This document shows, one piece after another, positions 52,855 to 63,329 of a stretch of DNA of 64,000 nt; the stretch's first letter is position 1, and each line of letters begins with the position of its first letter. The notes under the pieces were generated by a model. That model was not told the DNA's origin, did no database searches, and was given only the letters and a program-made list of their open reading frames with translations. Origin of the DNA: Maylandia zebra (lineage: Eukaryota; Chordata; Actinopteri; Cichliformes; Cichlidae); the NCBI RefSeq assembly GCF_041146795.1, contig NC_135172.1, positions 12,266,137-12,330,136 on the forward strand. The letters are read 5' to 3'. Both the position numbers and the translations under genes were made by a program.

Positions 52855-53262
52855 GAAACCTCAAGGCCACTGGATGTTTGAAATTGCTACATGATGATGT
52901 GTTTCCCTCTTTATGCACTGAAGCTGGCACGTTCCCTGAGTTTTTCCAGCAAGATGGTGCACCACCACATTATGGGTGCCAGGTCTGAGCATTCCTAGAT
53001 GAACAGTTTCCTGGAAAGTGGATTGGTCATGTCATGGGCCAGTTGAATGGCCCCCAAGATCTCCCGATCTGACCCCCTTAGACTTTTATCTTTGGGGTCA
53101 TCTGAAGGCAATTGTCTATGGTGTGAAGATACGAGATGTGCAGCACCTGAAACTATGGATGCCTGTGCTGGCATTTCTCCTGCGGTGTTGCTATCAGTGT
53201 GTGAAGAGTGGGAGAAGAGGGTTGCATTGACAATCCAACACAATGGGCAGCACATTAACCAC
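52855..53262 (+). pseudogene. Tc1/mariner-like transposase, copy 2, 3' part
   Basis: The sequence resumes at GAAACCTCAAGGCCACTGG, matching 1740 onward of copy 1. It carries the second catalytic Asp (QQDGAPPHY, by alignment) and, near 53060, the third (RSPDLTPLDFYLWG) lost from copy 1. The distance between these two aspartates is about 36 residues. A TGA at 52987 and a two-base insertion near 53030 break the frame. The right terminal repeat is absent: sequence diverges after CAGCACATTAACC. Confidence 0.8.
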
Positions 53263-53940
53263 TAACCCTCCTATGCAGGGAAAGACACATACACCGGTGG
53301 CGAGGCGGCCGCCGATCGACCGGTGGTGGCTAACGTGGAGCTCAATCGTGGATAAGGGAAACCGAAGGCAGGAGAAGCAGGCTGCTGCCGGTCCGAGCGT
53401 GAGGTGAACTGAATTTCAGGTAAGAAGTTACGAACTGCACTCTATTTGGGTCAGATATAAACCGAGTTTAGGTGTAGTTTATTTTCGTTGTGCTGACAGT
53501 TACAATAACTCGTTCTGCGTGCTAGCTAGCACGACAGCTGTGTGCACCTAAGTTACTGATGTTGAACTTTATGACAGCCTCCCCTGTCATTCTCTCGCCT
53601 GTTGAAACTTCAATCATGAAACTGATCAATGATCGGCTTTTCTCTCGTTTGTTCATTGCGCTAAACAACAGCAGCACGGTTAAGCTTGATCAGCTGTTGT
53701 TAGAATTCATTTAATTTTAATTTCTAGTATCAGCTGATGTTTGCTGGAGCCACAGCTGTAAAAAAGGGCTGGTCGAAACCAGGAGATGTCCTTACTGAAT
53801 CATCAGAGCTGAACTGGTGATGGAGAAACAGGTTTACCTTTTAGGTGACATGAATGAGTTGAAGGAAAGTTATCAACTGTTTCTGAGAGACAAATAACAC
53901 CAAGCTCCTTTTTTTGTGTAGCTGACAGCTGGTAACTGTG
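53263..53940. other. no firm gene; possible non-coding 5' exon
   Basis: 53270-53420 is GC-rich (GGCGAGGCGGCCGCCGATCG) and ends at a donor-like TTTCAG|GTAAGAAG. This could be an untranslated first exon, but no downstream exon was found. Confidence 0.3.
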
Positions 53941-54660
53941 CAGGGGCGGATCTAGCAAAGCTTTTGGCAGGGGGCCAGGTAGGGCATTAACAGGGAGAGG
54001 GGGACACAAAGATATACTTTTCTTTCTTGCTCTCATATAAAATATTTACCTTTTATTAAATAGTTATCTGAATCTTACAACCAAAGTTTGTATAATAATA
54101 CACAAGATTGGCTGTAGACCATTGTTAATCATTCAGAACACTGTGTAAAAATAACAAAAAACAAAAAGTGAATGCAAAAGTGCATAAATATTTATTTTAC
54201 GTGTTTGATGTGTGTGGCAGGGCGTGGTCTGCAGTGCCGCTGCAGGGGAGGTGGACCCACGGGCGTAAAGTCTGTGCTCTCTCGGCTGGTTTTTTTTTGG
54301 TGTGTGTTGGGCTGTGAGTTGAAAAGCTACAGCCGGCTGTGTGGGTACACCAACCATGTGTGAAAAGTGGTCCATAACGTAATGCTTCAAAGCGTGTTCA
54401 TGCAAACATTGTTGGGTCTGCCGTGGTACAATGGGACTTCTGCTCATGAACCTCTGTGCACAGCGTCTGCAAATCGGGGCTGTACGAAGTCACCTCATCT
54501 TTACACAAAACTGTAAGCTGTCATCTGTGAGGCGCGAGCGGTGTTTGTTTTTACCATAGTTCATGGTGGAGAATGGCTGCTCTGCTGAGTTTTGCTCTCT
54601 GTAGCCGTATGAATGGCAAACTACACTGATTAGCAGCAGCATAGGCAGGCTTAAAAATTT
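53941..54660 (-). mobile_element. hAT-like element remnant
   Basis: The left end CAGGGGCGGATCTAGCAAAG is the known tip of a fish hAT family. On the minus strand 54564-54420 encodes NKHRSRLTDDSLQFCVKMR followed by SYSPDLQTLCTEVHEQKSH, which is the conserved C-terminal end of hAT-type (SCAND3/ZBED-like) transposases. The catalytic region between is gone. Confidence 0.6.
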
Positions 54661-55007
54661 TTCTGAAATTTTCGCTTTCTAGTATTTATTTAATATTTCT
54701 TTATGTTATAAAAATGACTTTGAATCCTGATAAAAATTCAAAATCATGGGTTAAAAATGAAAACAAGAGAACTAAGAATGTATTAATATTTGTTGACAGA
54801 AAAACAGAAACTGTATATGTGCAACCAAAGTGCCGTTTTAATTCAGATGAAAAAAAAGGGATTTATTCATTCATTGTCCATTCAGGATCTTAAAAATGTG
54901 ATAATAATAATGAAATAATACAAATAATGTAATAATAAGAATGATGTAATAATAATTAATGTAAATCTAAATAATATTGTCCTTCAGAGAAATAGTTTGT
55001 AGTCCTG
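54661..55007. other. AT-rich non-coding stretch
   Basis: ATAATAATA-type repeats occur at 54898-54960. No gene was found. Confidence 0.4.
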
Positions 55008-55107
55008 AAGATGGAGAAGTTTACTCCCGCAGAGCGACTGGGACTGTCTGTGGTCATGATGGTTGAACCTCCAACGACTTTCCCAGCTTAGCCTCAGAGT
55101 GCTGCTG

Positions 55108-55249
55108 CTACTGTAGCAGCCACTCTTCTCCTCTGTACTCGTCAGGACTTGCATTGTCACATCTGGGGAACCCAGGCCCTGCTGGAGAGGAGAGCCTAGT
55201 CTGGATGCTGACCTGCTGCCTGTAATTATTAGCCTTTTTCAGGCTCTTG
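55108..55249 (-). pseudogene. TOGARAM-like gene, displaced end of last exon
   Basis: The minus strand reads KSLKKANNYRQQVSIQTRLS, then GFPRCDNASPDEYRGEEWLL and a stop. The opening KSLKK is the same as the end of the TOG exon at 58552-58473 (VPEKDRRPVEK|SLKK). I infer that this is the original C-terminus of the TOGARAM-like gene, now separated from its exon by about 3.1 kb of gypsy-type sequence whose LTR ends at 55247. Confidence 0.55.
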
Positions 55250-55684
55250 TTACGTTCTGGTCCCGGCAAGTAAATAAACGTAACAAATAGTTTGCCCCAC
55301 TCACTTCCCACCCACGCACAAACCCCAACAACGACACCTTTTTCAAGTATTTAAGCAGCCATTTATTTTCATCGGCAGTGAGCAATGCCAAAACAATAAA
55401 CAAAACTCCCTATAAAACAATCCCTACTCTTCCCTACACCAAAATAAAAAGAAGCCAAAACAAAAGACAAGTCACTTAACTAACTATCTAACGAAAAACA
55501 GGAGAAAACTTGTTCAACAAAAGAAAACGGCTTCTCACGGCTACTAGGCTGCGACAATGAAAGTTATACAGCAAAGGAACAAAAAGTGACCGCCACTTGT
55601 TAACTTATTTACAATTATTTACATGGCAAGGCTAGAGGTACACGTGAATACTCCAGCCTGCACTACAATGACACAACACACAAC
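55247..55684 (-). repeat. gypsy-type LTR
   Basis: Read on the minus strand it starts TGTGTTGTGTCATTGTAGTG and ends AGAACGTAACA (TG...CA). It directly follows a truncated gag frame. A 29-bp copy of its start lies at 56610-56582, ahead of the same gag. Confidence 0.6.
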
Positions 55685-56639
55685 TCCCTGCTCATGGCAA
55701 AAAAAACACACGCGGTTCTCAATGGATGAGGGGATGGCACGGCGGGTGCCCCTTGGAGACCATCTGGGCGGGCTACCGGAAGACGGAAAACTGTGAGCAG
55801 GAACCGAAAACACCACTTTGTGTGTCAACACAAACTCATCAGCCCGTATAGCAGCAGCGGCGAGAGTCGTAACCTTCTGTTCATTTAAGTAGGTTACCAC
55901 AGTGTCTGGTAGTTGGTTTTTAAACTCTTCCAACGTCACCAACTCACCCAGGTCATTCAAGGTTTTTACTGCTGTAGCATGACACCACTTATCAAACAGA
56001 GTTTTCTTTTCTCTGGCAAACTCCACATAGGTCTGGTTGGCGGATTTTTCCCCATTCCTAAATCTCTGCCTGTAAGCCTCTGGCACAAGCTCGTAAGCAC
56101 GCAGGACAGCAGCCTTCACCATATCATAGTCAAAACTGTCCTCCAGAGAAAGAGCGGTGCACACCTCTTGAGCTTTCCCCACCAATCTACATTGGAGTAG
56201 AAGAGACCACACATCTTTTGGCCAGTGCAGCGCACCTGCGATACGCTCAAACACTGTGAAATACGAATCCACCTCAGTTTCCCGAAACGCCGGCACCATT
56301 TTGATGTGTTTACTCACATCAAAGCCACCACCTGGCATCAAGGCCGGTGGCTGCGGAGATGGCGACTGCGGGGATAATGACTCCGGGGAGGGTGCCTGCG
56401 GGGATGGTGACTGGATGGTGAGCCCTGATCCTCAAGTGCATAGCTTCCACCTCCAACTGCTGTTTCTTTAGCTCCACCTCCTTAATGCGCAGCGTTACCC
56501 GCAGCTCCTCCGCAGAAGGGCTAGGTGGAGAAGGGAGATTTTTCAGTGGGGCAAAAACACCAGCAACAGACACACACACAGCCTGCACTACAATGACACA
56601 ACACACAACTGACCGAGTCAACGGGGTTCCAAAAAGCAC
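55619..56639 (-). pseudogene. gypsy-type gag fragment
   Basis: Two overlapping frames read SAEELRVTLRIKEVELKKQQ, then FDVSKHIKMVPAFRETEVDS, YFTVFERIAGALHWP and TYVEFAREKKTLFDKWC. This is the SCAN-like capsid fold of fish Ty3/gypsy gag. It ends at VCFFCHEQG, a started zinc knuckle, and then runs into LTR sequence, so pol is deleted. Confidence 0.7.
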
Positions 56640-56849
56640 TCCCAGGTGACTGTCATCCGGACGTTAAGTACTGGAGGTGGTCCATCAATTATCCAGTCCG
56701 AAGATATGTAGAGACTCCACCCAGATACCTAGCAGCCACGCCCAGGTGTCCACCTCCTAGGAGAGAAAAAAGGGAAAATACCGCCAGCCATCCTCCGGTG
56801 GGAGGCACAACACCAACAAACACATCACTGGGTCATAACAGTTTCCCCC

Positions 56850-57110
56850 ACCCAAAAAAAATCAAACATCCAACCCCACACAAAGATGTTTGATTTACGA
56901 CCTAGAGAGGGCATCAGCCATAACATTCTCTAAGCTCTTATATATCGGATCTCAATGTTGAAATCCTGTAGGAGTAAGGACCAACGCATGAGGCGCTGGT
57001 TGCTGTTTTAGAAATTTTCTAGAAAAGAAACAGACTGGGTGGTCAATGCCATTTTCATCCTCCTGCACGAGCACTGCACCCGCCCCCAAAACACTGGCGT
57101 CCACCTCTGA
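56850..57110 (-). pseudogene. gypsy RNase H fragment
   Basis: The minus strand reads EVDASVLGAGAVLVQEDENG, then IDHPVCFFSRKFLKQ, and after a frame change SLENVMADALSR. This is the RNase H domain of a Ty3/gypsy pol. It begins exactly where the LSM14-like sequence ends, with a shared GGTGGACGCC at the joint. Reverse transcriptase is missing. Confidence 0.65.
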
Positions 57111-57740
57111 ATCCTTGGCCCCTCAGGAACCGCCCAGGGACACCAAAAGTCTCCAGATGGCGCTTTCGCTCCTCTGCCCACGTCAGTCTGAGCCCATTAT
57201 CAGATGAGATGTTGTCAAAGAAAGACTTTGCTTTGTCATAGTAGCACTTTGGACCAAAATGATCCTCCCCCGAACTCAGCTGCAACCCCACCTTTTCTCT
57301 TCCCTCAGAATTCCCATCTTTTAGATTCAGCCCCTCCTGTAACTTCTTCTCAAGCGCCTCCTTAATGAATTGCGTGTTGGAGGAATCAAAATCAAAGTCT
57401 GTGTCAAATTTAAGGGGTGGGAGATGGAGCATTAGCCACCATCAGCTGGCCTCTTCTGCGGTTCCTGTGCCGTCGAGGTCCTTGTCTTTTTCTAGCAGGT
57501 GGCCTGGTTTCAGCATTTTGCTGCTGACTGTCCTGAAAAGTGACTCTACTTGGGTCTGATTGCATGGTGGCTTCAGTGACCCTTGTGGTTTGAATATTTG
57601 TTCTTCTCGTCCCCTTGGGCTGCCTCCTATTCTGCTGCTGCTGTTGCTGGGATCCACTCGCACCTCTCCTCTGCCTAAATGTCTTTACACTGACGGTTTG
57701 AACAGCCTTTGATGTGGCACGATCGAAACCACTGTTATTT
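57100..57740 (-). pseudogene. LSM14B-like fragment inside gypsy sequence
   Basis: LSM14 proteins are RNA-binding P-body translation regulators. After a polyQ and RNRRRG-type basic region (RKRQGPRRHRNRRRGQLMV), the frame changes by one base and continues LKFDTDFDFDSSNTQF ... HFGPKCYYDKAKSFFDNIS, then LTWAEERKRHLETFGVPGRF and FRGGR. These are the FDF box, the TFG-type segment and the start of the RGG tail, in correct order. No intron interrupts about 600 bp, which suggests an mRNA-derived copy. It lies between gypsy protease and RNase H. Confidence 0.7.
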
Positions 57741-58350
57741 GTAAGTGGTATATCAACTACTTCTGGCGACGGAAAAACTGTGCCGCCAGCTAGATCGTTT
57801 CCCAAGATGATGTCAATACCTGCAACCGGTAACTGGGGTCGCACCCCAAGCTTAACCTCACCAGACAAAAACTGAGATGAAAGCTGCACCAAGTGTAAAG
57901 GAACCCGTATTACACACATCCTAACTCCCCAGGCTAACACATCCGCCCCACAACAGGATTGAGCTGAAAACGGTAAGACCCCCTCACGAATGAGCGACTG
58001 TTTCGCACCAGTGTCTCGCAAAATACTGACAGGAGTCCGCCGATCTTCTCCTATCAAGGGAACAAAGCCGTTTGACACAAACGGCTTAAACTCCTTATCT
58101 ACTTTATCATTTTCGGGTGCCATCACCTCCCCCCAGGTAGGAGAGTTTGTCTGTAGAAGGATTATTGGGGAAGGAGATGTACCCTCCCTGGTCATTTCTT
58201 TTCTCTTCAGAGCAGTGCAAACCGCAATAAGGTGTAAGGCAGAAACACCAGCAACAGCCCCCAGCTCAACCTCCCCCGCAGGACCCGGCTCACCAAACAA
58301 CCCCTTGTCCGTCAACTGGACACACAGGAACTCCCTAAGCTCTTTCTTCT
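57740..58350 (-). pseudogene. gypsy gag end and aspartic protease
   Basis: The frame 58354-57410 opens KKELREFLCVQLTDKGLFGE, then FKPFVSNGFVPLIGE and the protease with ILRDTGAKQSLI (DTGA active site) and GIDIILGNDLAGG. It then runs in frame into LSM14-like sequence. A complete gag lies on neither side. The 5' edge is joined to the TOG exon minisatellite at about 58345. Confidence 0.65.
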
Positions 58351-58473
58351 CCACAGGACGCCTGTCTTTTTCAGGCTCTTCTCCACAGGACGCCTGTCTT
58401 TTTCAGGCTCTTCTCCACAAGACGCCTGTCTTTTTCAGGCTCTTCTCCACAGGACGCCTGTCTTTTTCAGGGA
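58348..58473 (-). repeat. 32-bp minisatellite, 4 copies (unit 1)
   Basis: The unit GACGCCTGTCTTTTTCAG + GCTCTTCTCCACAG (plus strand) occurs four times at 32-bp steps (58357, 58389, 58421, 58453). The third copy has CAAGACG. It lies in the TOG exon, bounded by CCTGAAAAAG on the minus strand. Confidence 0.9.
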
Positions 58474-60527
58474 CAATCTTCACCCACAAATTCATAAAGT
58501 CCTTGTGAAGGGTCAGTTTCTCAATGATTGTTCGCCCATGGTACCTGTGGAAGATTACAGTTGTCATTAATTTTCATTAATTGTGTAAACTCACAGAAAA
58601 TAAAACATTGATGCACTTCAAACCCATTTAAAAGTACCCACCTGGCTTCAGGTGCAGCATCCCCTGCCATTCTAGAGGCAGCAATTAGAAATCTTTCAGT
58701 GAAGGTTCCTGTTTTCAGGGTGACGGCTGCTCCAAGTTTGTCAGCCAGCTGGTGCAGGTGTTGAGCCGTGCTATTCCTCACTGCAACACAGCGATGGCTG
58801 AGCAAGGACAATATTAGACACACAACTCAGTGAACATGATCTCTCTTTCATGTCTTCTAATAAAATCACTACAGCTTCTTCTCTCCTCTTACGTCAGTCC
58901 TGTGTTAAACAGAGCGCTCAGAATCCGTCCATGGCTGCAATTTTCCACCATGGCATCAAGCGCCAGATTGACCTCCTGATGTAGAAAGTTGTTGTTGGTC
59001 ATTGCAAGCTTCAGCAATAGAGCTCGGCCTGTTGTTTCAACTTCTGGGTCCATTGTTCTCTGGAGCTGAATGTAGAGCTCATTGATGGCATGTATGGCCT
59101 CAAAGGCTATTGCTGAGCGTTGGTTTTTCACCTAAAATGTGAGTGAAAATCATCAGTTGAGGCTGTAGTATGCACTTGAAGGGAAACTAGCTGCATGAAA
59201 CGCATATAAGAAACATAAAGTGTGCAATACCTCCTCAATGAGGACCAGACACACTTCATGTAGTTTAGTCTTCAGGATGTCCGAGTGGTGCTTTGCCAGA
59301 GACTGAATAGTTTGCAAGCCCTGTCTTTTCTTAATCCTGTATTTACACAACACAACATTGAACACGACTTCAGGAACACCACAAATAACACAGCCACATT
59401 ATGCAGCACTGTTTCTGTGCAGTATTTAATGTCTCCTTACTACGTTTCTTACCAGTCGTCTGAAGACAGCAGACTAAAGCTGTGGGACAGGCTCTCTACA
59501 GGTGTAGCTACAGGCGGGAGTTTGACCCTGCTCTCTCTTGGATTATTCTGACTGCACTGACTGTCTGCTTTCTTGTCTGATAATCAACGAGGTTAGTAAA
59601 AAGAAACTGTCATTTCTTCTAATTCGAAGCATGATGCAGTGATTAATTGTTCATTAAAATCTTTTTAAAAAATCTCTTAATTTAAAGTTTGATTATTCAG
59701 CATCTTCTACAGTTACTGAGGAAAACCACTTACCGTCTATAGGGACGACTTTTGCACGGCGCAGCAGCGTCCCAGGCCGAGGTCCTCGTTTTTGCGGTAT
59801 GGGAACTGTTGGAGGTTTTGGAGTCAAAGGCTTTACTGCAGTAAATGTTTTGGTTGGTACTGTGTGTCCAGGTGAGGTTACAATCCCATCCTGGAAATGC
59901 TGCAGTTTTTCCAAAATAGGCCCAAATTTGTCTTTTGCTGTCAAGACTCTTATTCCACGAATGACCTTCGTGTCTGTTTAGACAAAAAAATAACTAAATA
60001 ACTACAAATTGACATCTTACAAAAACAACAATAAACATTTTTCTTCCTGATTTTTTTTTTCTTCAAAAAAGCATATAAAATGAATGGACAGCAAGAATGT
60101 GTAATTTAGCATTAAAATAGATAATCTACAGTGTCAAATTTTAAAATCTAAACTAACTGATTAACAGCAGGTGTAACCACTAAAGAAAAGCATCACCTTT
60201 GAACCGACCTGCTCCTGAATGTTTAGCAGAGAAAACAGGCAATTGCGATGGACAAGCTGCTCGAGGAGGTGGAGGAACTGGAGTGAGCGGTGTCATCTCA
60301 ACAGGACTAACAATGAAAGGAATGGCCCTCAGATCACTTGGTGTGTGTGTGTCTGCAGAGCTGAGGCTACTCAGACTTCTTTCAGGGTCCTCCTGATTCC
60401 AAAAGGGGTCATCCAAACAGTTCCAGCTTCCCTGGACTATCTCTGGAGAGCCTGCGCATTGCTCAGGTAAAGGTGGGAGTTACACAGCATAATCTCTGGG
60501 TCTCTGTGCGATATGCAATGTGTCTGC
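58453..60527 (-). pseudogene. TOGARAM-like exons, unit 1 copy
   Basis: Exons on the minus strand at 60527-60197, 59973-59734, 59576-59453, 59336-59231, 59131-58893, 58797-58642 and from 58544 mirror unit 2. The first has TAA in place of CAA (CAA CTC CCA in unit 2), a premature stop after YAV. No initiator exon precedes it: only the last 15 bases of exon 1 and its donor remain near 60736-60750. It could still be spliced as an internal repeat of unit 2's transcript. Confidence 0.8.
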
Positions 60528-60751
60528 CTGTTGAAAGAACACATTTGTCTTACTGCTCTGAGCTTTGTGAAAGTCCAGGATCCTGGACTCTGTGGTGAAG
60601 CGCTGACAGTTGCTCTGTCTACAGTGACTTACACAAAAATTACACTGTGCAAAGCAGCAAAATATAACACATCTCTCAGAAACATTTACATTTGATCAGC
60701 AGAGAAGTCAAGAATGAGTATGTTTAGTTACTTACATCTCCACCTGTGCGT

Positions 60752-63266
60752 CCCCTTGTCCGTCAACTGGACACACAGGAACTCCCTAAGCTCTTTCTTC
60801 TTCGCAGGACGCCTGTCTTTTTCAGGCTCTTCTCCACAGGACGCCTGTCTTTTTCAGGCTCTTCTCCACAGGACGCCTGTCTTTTTCAGGCTCTTCTCCA
60901 CAAGACGCCTGTCTTTTTCAGGCTCTTCTCCACAGGACGCCTGTCTTTTTCAGGCTCTTCTCCACAGGACGCCTGTCTTTTTCAGGGACAATCTTCACCC
61001 ACAAATTCATAAAGTCCTTGTGAAGGGTCAGTTTCTCAATGATTGTTCGCCCATGGTACCTGTGGAAGATTACAGTTGTCATTAATTTTCATTAATTGTG
61101 TAAACTCACAGAAAATAAAACATTGATGCACTTCAAACCCATTTAAAAGTACCCACCTGGCTTCAGGTGCAGCATCCCCTGCCATTCTAGAGGCAGCAAT
61201 TAGAAATCTTTCAGTGAAGGTTCCTGTTTTCAGGGTGACGGCTGCTCCAAGTTTGTCAGCCAGCTGGTGCAGGTGTTGAGCCGTGCTATTCCTCACTGCA
61301 ACACAGCGATGGCTGAGCAAGGACAATATTAGACACACAACTCAGTGAACATGATCTCTCTTTCATGTCTTCTAATAAAATCACTACAGCTTCTTCTCTC
61401 CTCTTACGTCAGTCCTGTGTTAAACAGAGCGCTCAGAATCCGTCCATGGCTGCAATTTTCCACCATGGCATCAAGCGCCAGATTGACCTCCTGATGTAGA
61501 AAGTTGTTGTTGGTCATTGCAAGCTTCAGCAATAGAGCTCGGCCTGTTGTTTCAACTTCTGGGTCCATTGTTCTCTGGAGCTGAATGTAGAGCTCATTGA
61601 TGGCATGTATGGCCTCAAAGGCTATTGCTGAGCGTTGGTTTTTCACCTAAAATGTGAGTGAAAATCATCAGTTGAGGCTGTAGTATGCACTTGAAGGGAA
61701 ACTAGCTGCATGAAACGCATATAAGAAACATAAAGTGTGCAATACCTCCTCAATGAGGACCAGACACACTTCATGTAGTTTAGTCTTCAGGATGTCCGAG
61801 TGGTGCTTTGCCAGAGACTGAATAGTTTGCAAGCCCTGTCTTTTCTTAATCCTGTATTTACACAACACAACATTGAACACGACTTCAGGAACACCACAAA
61901 TAACACAGCCACATTATGCAGCACTGTTTCTGTGCAGTATTTAATGTCTCCTTACTACGTTTCTTACCAGTCGTCTGAAGACAGCAGACTAAAGCTGTGG
62001 GACAGGCTCTCTACAGGTGTAGCTACAGGCGGGAGTTTGACCCTGCTCTCTCTTGGATTATTCTGACTGCACTGACTGTCTGCTTTCTTGTCTGATAATC
62101 AACGAGGTTAGTAAAAAGAAACTGTCATTTCTTCTAATTCGAAGCATGATGCAGTGATTAATTGTTCATTAAAATCTTTTTAAAAAATCTCTTAATTTAA
62201 AGTTTGATTATTCAGCATCTTCTACAGTTACTGAGGAAAACCACTTACCGTCTATAGGGACGACTTTTGCACGGCGCAGCAGCGTCCCAGGCCGAGGTCC
62301 TCGTTTTTGCGGTATGGGAACTGTTGGAGGTTTTGGAGTCAAAGGCTTTACTGCAGTAAATGTTTTGGTTGGTACTGTGTGTCCAGGTGAGGTTACAATC
62401 CCATCCTGGAAATGCTGCAGTTTTTCCAAAATAGGCCCAAATTTGTCTTTTGCTGTCAAGACTCTTATTCCACGAATGACCTTCGTGTCTGTTTAGACAA
62501 AAAAATAACTAAATAACTACAAATTGACATCTTACAAAAACAACAATAAACATTTTTCTTCCTGATTTTTTTTTTCTTCAAAAAAGCATATAAAATGAAT
62601 GGACAGCAAGAATGTGTAATTTAGCATTAAAATAGATAATCTACAGTGTCAAATTTTAAAATCTAAACTAACTGATTAACAGCAGGTGTAACCACTAAAG
62701 AAAAGCATCACCTTTGAACCGACCTGCTCCTGAATGTTTAGCAGAGAAAACAGGCAATTGCGATGGACAAGCTGCTCGAGGAGGTGGAGGAACTGGAGTG
62801 AGCGGTGTCATCTCAACAGGACTAACAATGAAAGGAATGGCCCTCAGATCACTTGGTGTGTGTGTGTCTGCAGAGCTGAGGCTACTCAGACTTCTTTCAG
62901 GGTCCTCCTGATTCCAAAAGGGGTCATCCAAACAGTTCCAGCTTCCCTGGACTATCTCTGGAGAGCCTGCGCATTGCTCAGGTAAAGGTGGGAGTTGCAC
63001 AGCATAATCTCTGGGTCTCTGTGCGATATGCAATGTGTCTGCCTGTTGAAAGAACACATTTGTCTTACTGCTCTGAGCTTTGTGAAAGTCCAGGATCCTG
63101 GACTCTGTGGTGAAGCGCTGACAGTTGCTCTGTCTACAGTGACTTACACAAAAATTACACTGTGCAAAGCAGCAAAATATAACACATCTCTCAGAAACAT
63201 TTACATTTGATCAGCAGAGAAGACAAGAATGAGTATGTTTAGTTACTTACATCTCCACCTGTGCGC
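60752..63266 (-). repeat. tandem duplication, unit 2 (2515 bp)
   Basis: Coordinates correspond to unit 1 plus 2515. The junction joins CATCTCCACCTGTGCG (end of unit 1) directly to TCCCCTTGTCCGTCAA. Only unit 2 is attached to the true first coding exon at 63251-63325. Confidence 0.9.
60797..60988 (-). repeat. 32-bp minisatellite, 6 copies (unit 2)
   Basis: The same unit occurs six times. The CAAGACG variant is the fourth, so the two extra copies lie on the gypsy side. A plus-strand frame stays open through all units because 32 is not a multiple of three, which makes spurious ORFs there. Confidence 0.9.
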
Positions 63267-63325
63267 TTTCTCTGAATCAAATCTTCAAAGCGATGGAAAA
63301 AGTTATCTGATGTCTTTTCAGACAT
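60960..63325 (-). CDS. togaram2: TOGARAM-like (crescerin) gene, unit 2 copy
   Basis: The family's TOG domains bind tubulin and regulate ciliary microtubules. Coding exons are 63325-63251 (MSEKTSDNFFHRFEDLIQRK), 63042-62712, 62488-62249, 62091-61968, 61851-61746, 61646-61408, 61312-61157 and from 61059. All seven junctions agree in phase. The N-terminal half is Pro/Ser-rich (PPPPRAACPSQLP). The last exons form a TOG-type HEAT array: KKRQGLQTIQSLAKHHSDIL, KNQRSAIAFEAIHAINELYI, CVAVRNSTAQHLHQLADKLG, RYHGRTIIEKLTLHKDF. It matches the C-terminal TOG region of TOGARAM1/2; the full protein is much longer. The last exon runs into the minisatellite, which shifts the frame to a stop (KKTGVLWRRA). Paralogue choice is uncertain. 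Confidence 0.65.
63251..63325 (-). CDS. TOGARAM-like gene, start exon
   Basis: The ATG at 63325-63323 follows TTTATCTCAGGC, so a non-coding upstream exon is likely. The 25 codons end RKRTGGD at GGAGAT|GTAAGT, phase 0 with exon 2. Confidence 0.65.
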
Positions 63326-63329
63326 GCCT

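Larger units (their letters stand above)
58301..60751 (-). repeat. tandem duplication, unit 1 (2451 bp)
   Basis: The segment is repeated at 60752-63266. Differences that I noticed are two fewer minisatellite units, T for C in the exon near 60481 (minus-strand stop), and one base near 60710. The unit includes about 45 bp of gypsy sequence at its lower end, so duplication came after the gypsy joint. Confidence 0.9.

Noticed and set aside
57990-58508. 172-codon plus-strand frame and similar frames at 60714-61085
   Set aside because: They run through the 32-bp minisatellite, which stays open in all plus-strand frames. They are antisense to the TOG exon and gypsy protease.
58348-60988. CRISPR-like or regulatory repeat array of 32-bp units
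   Set aside because: The units are contiguous with no spacers and derive from coding exon sequence. It is a minisatellite.
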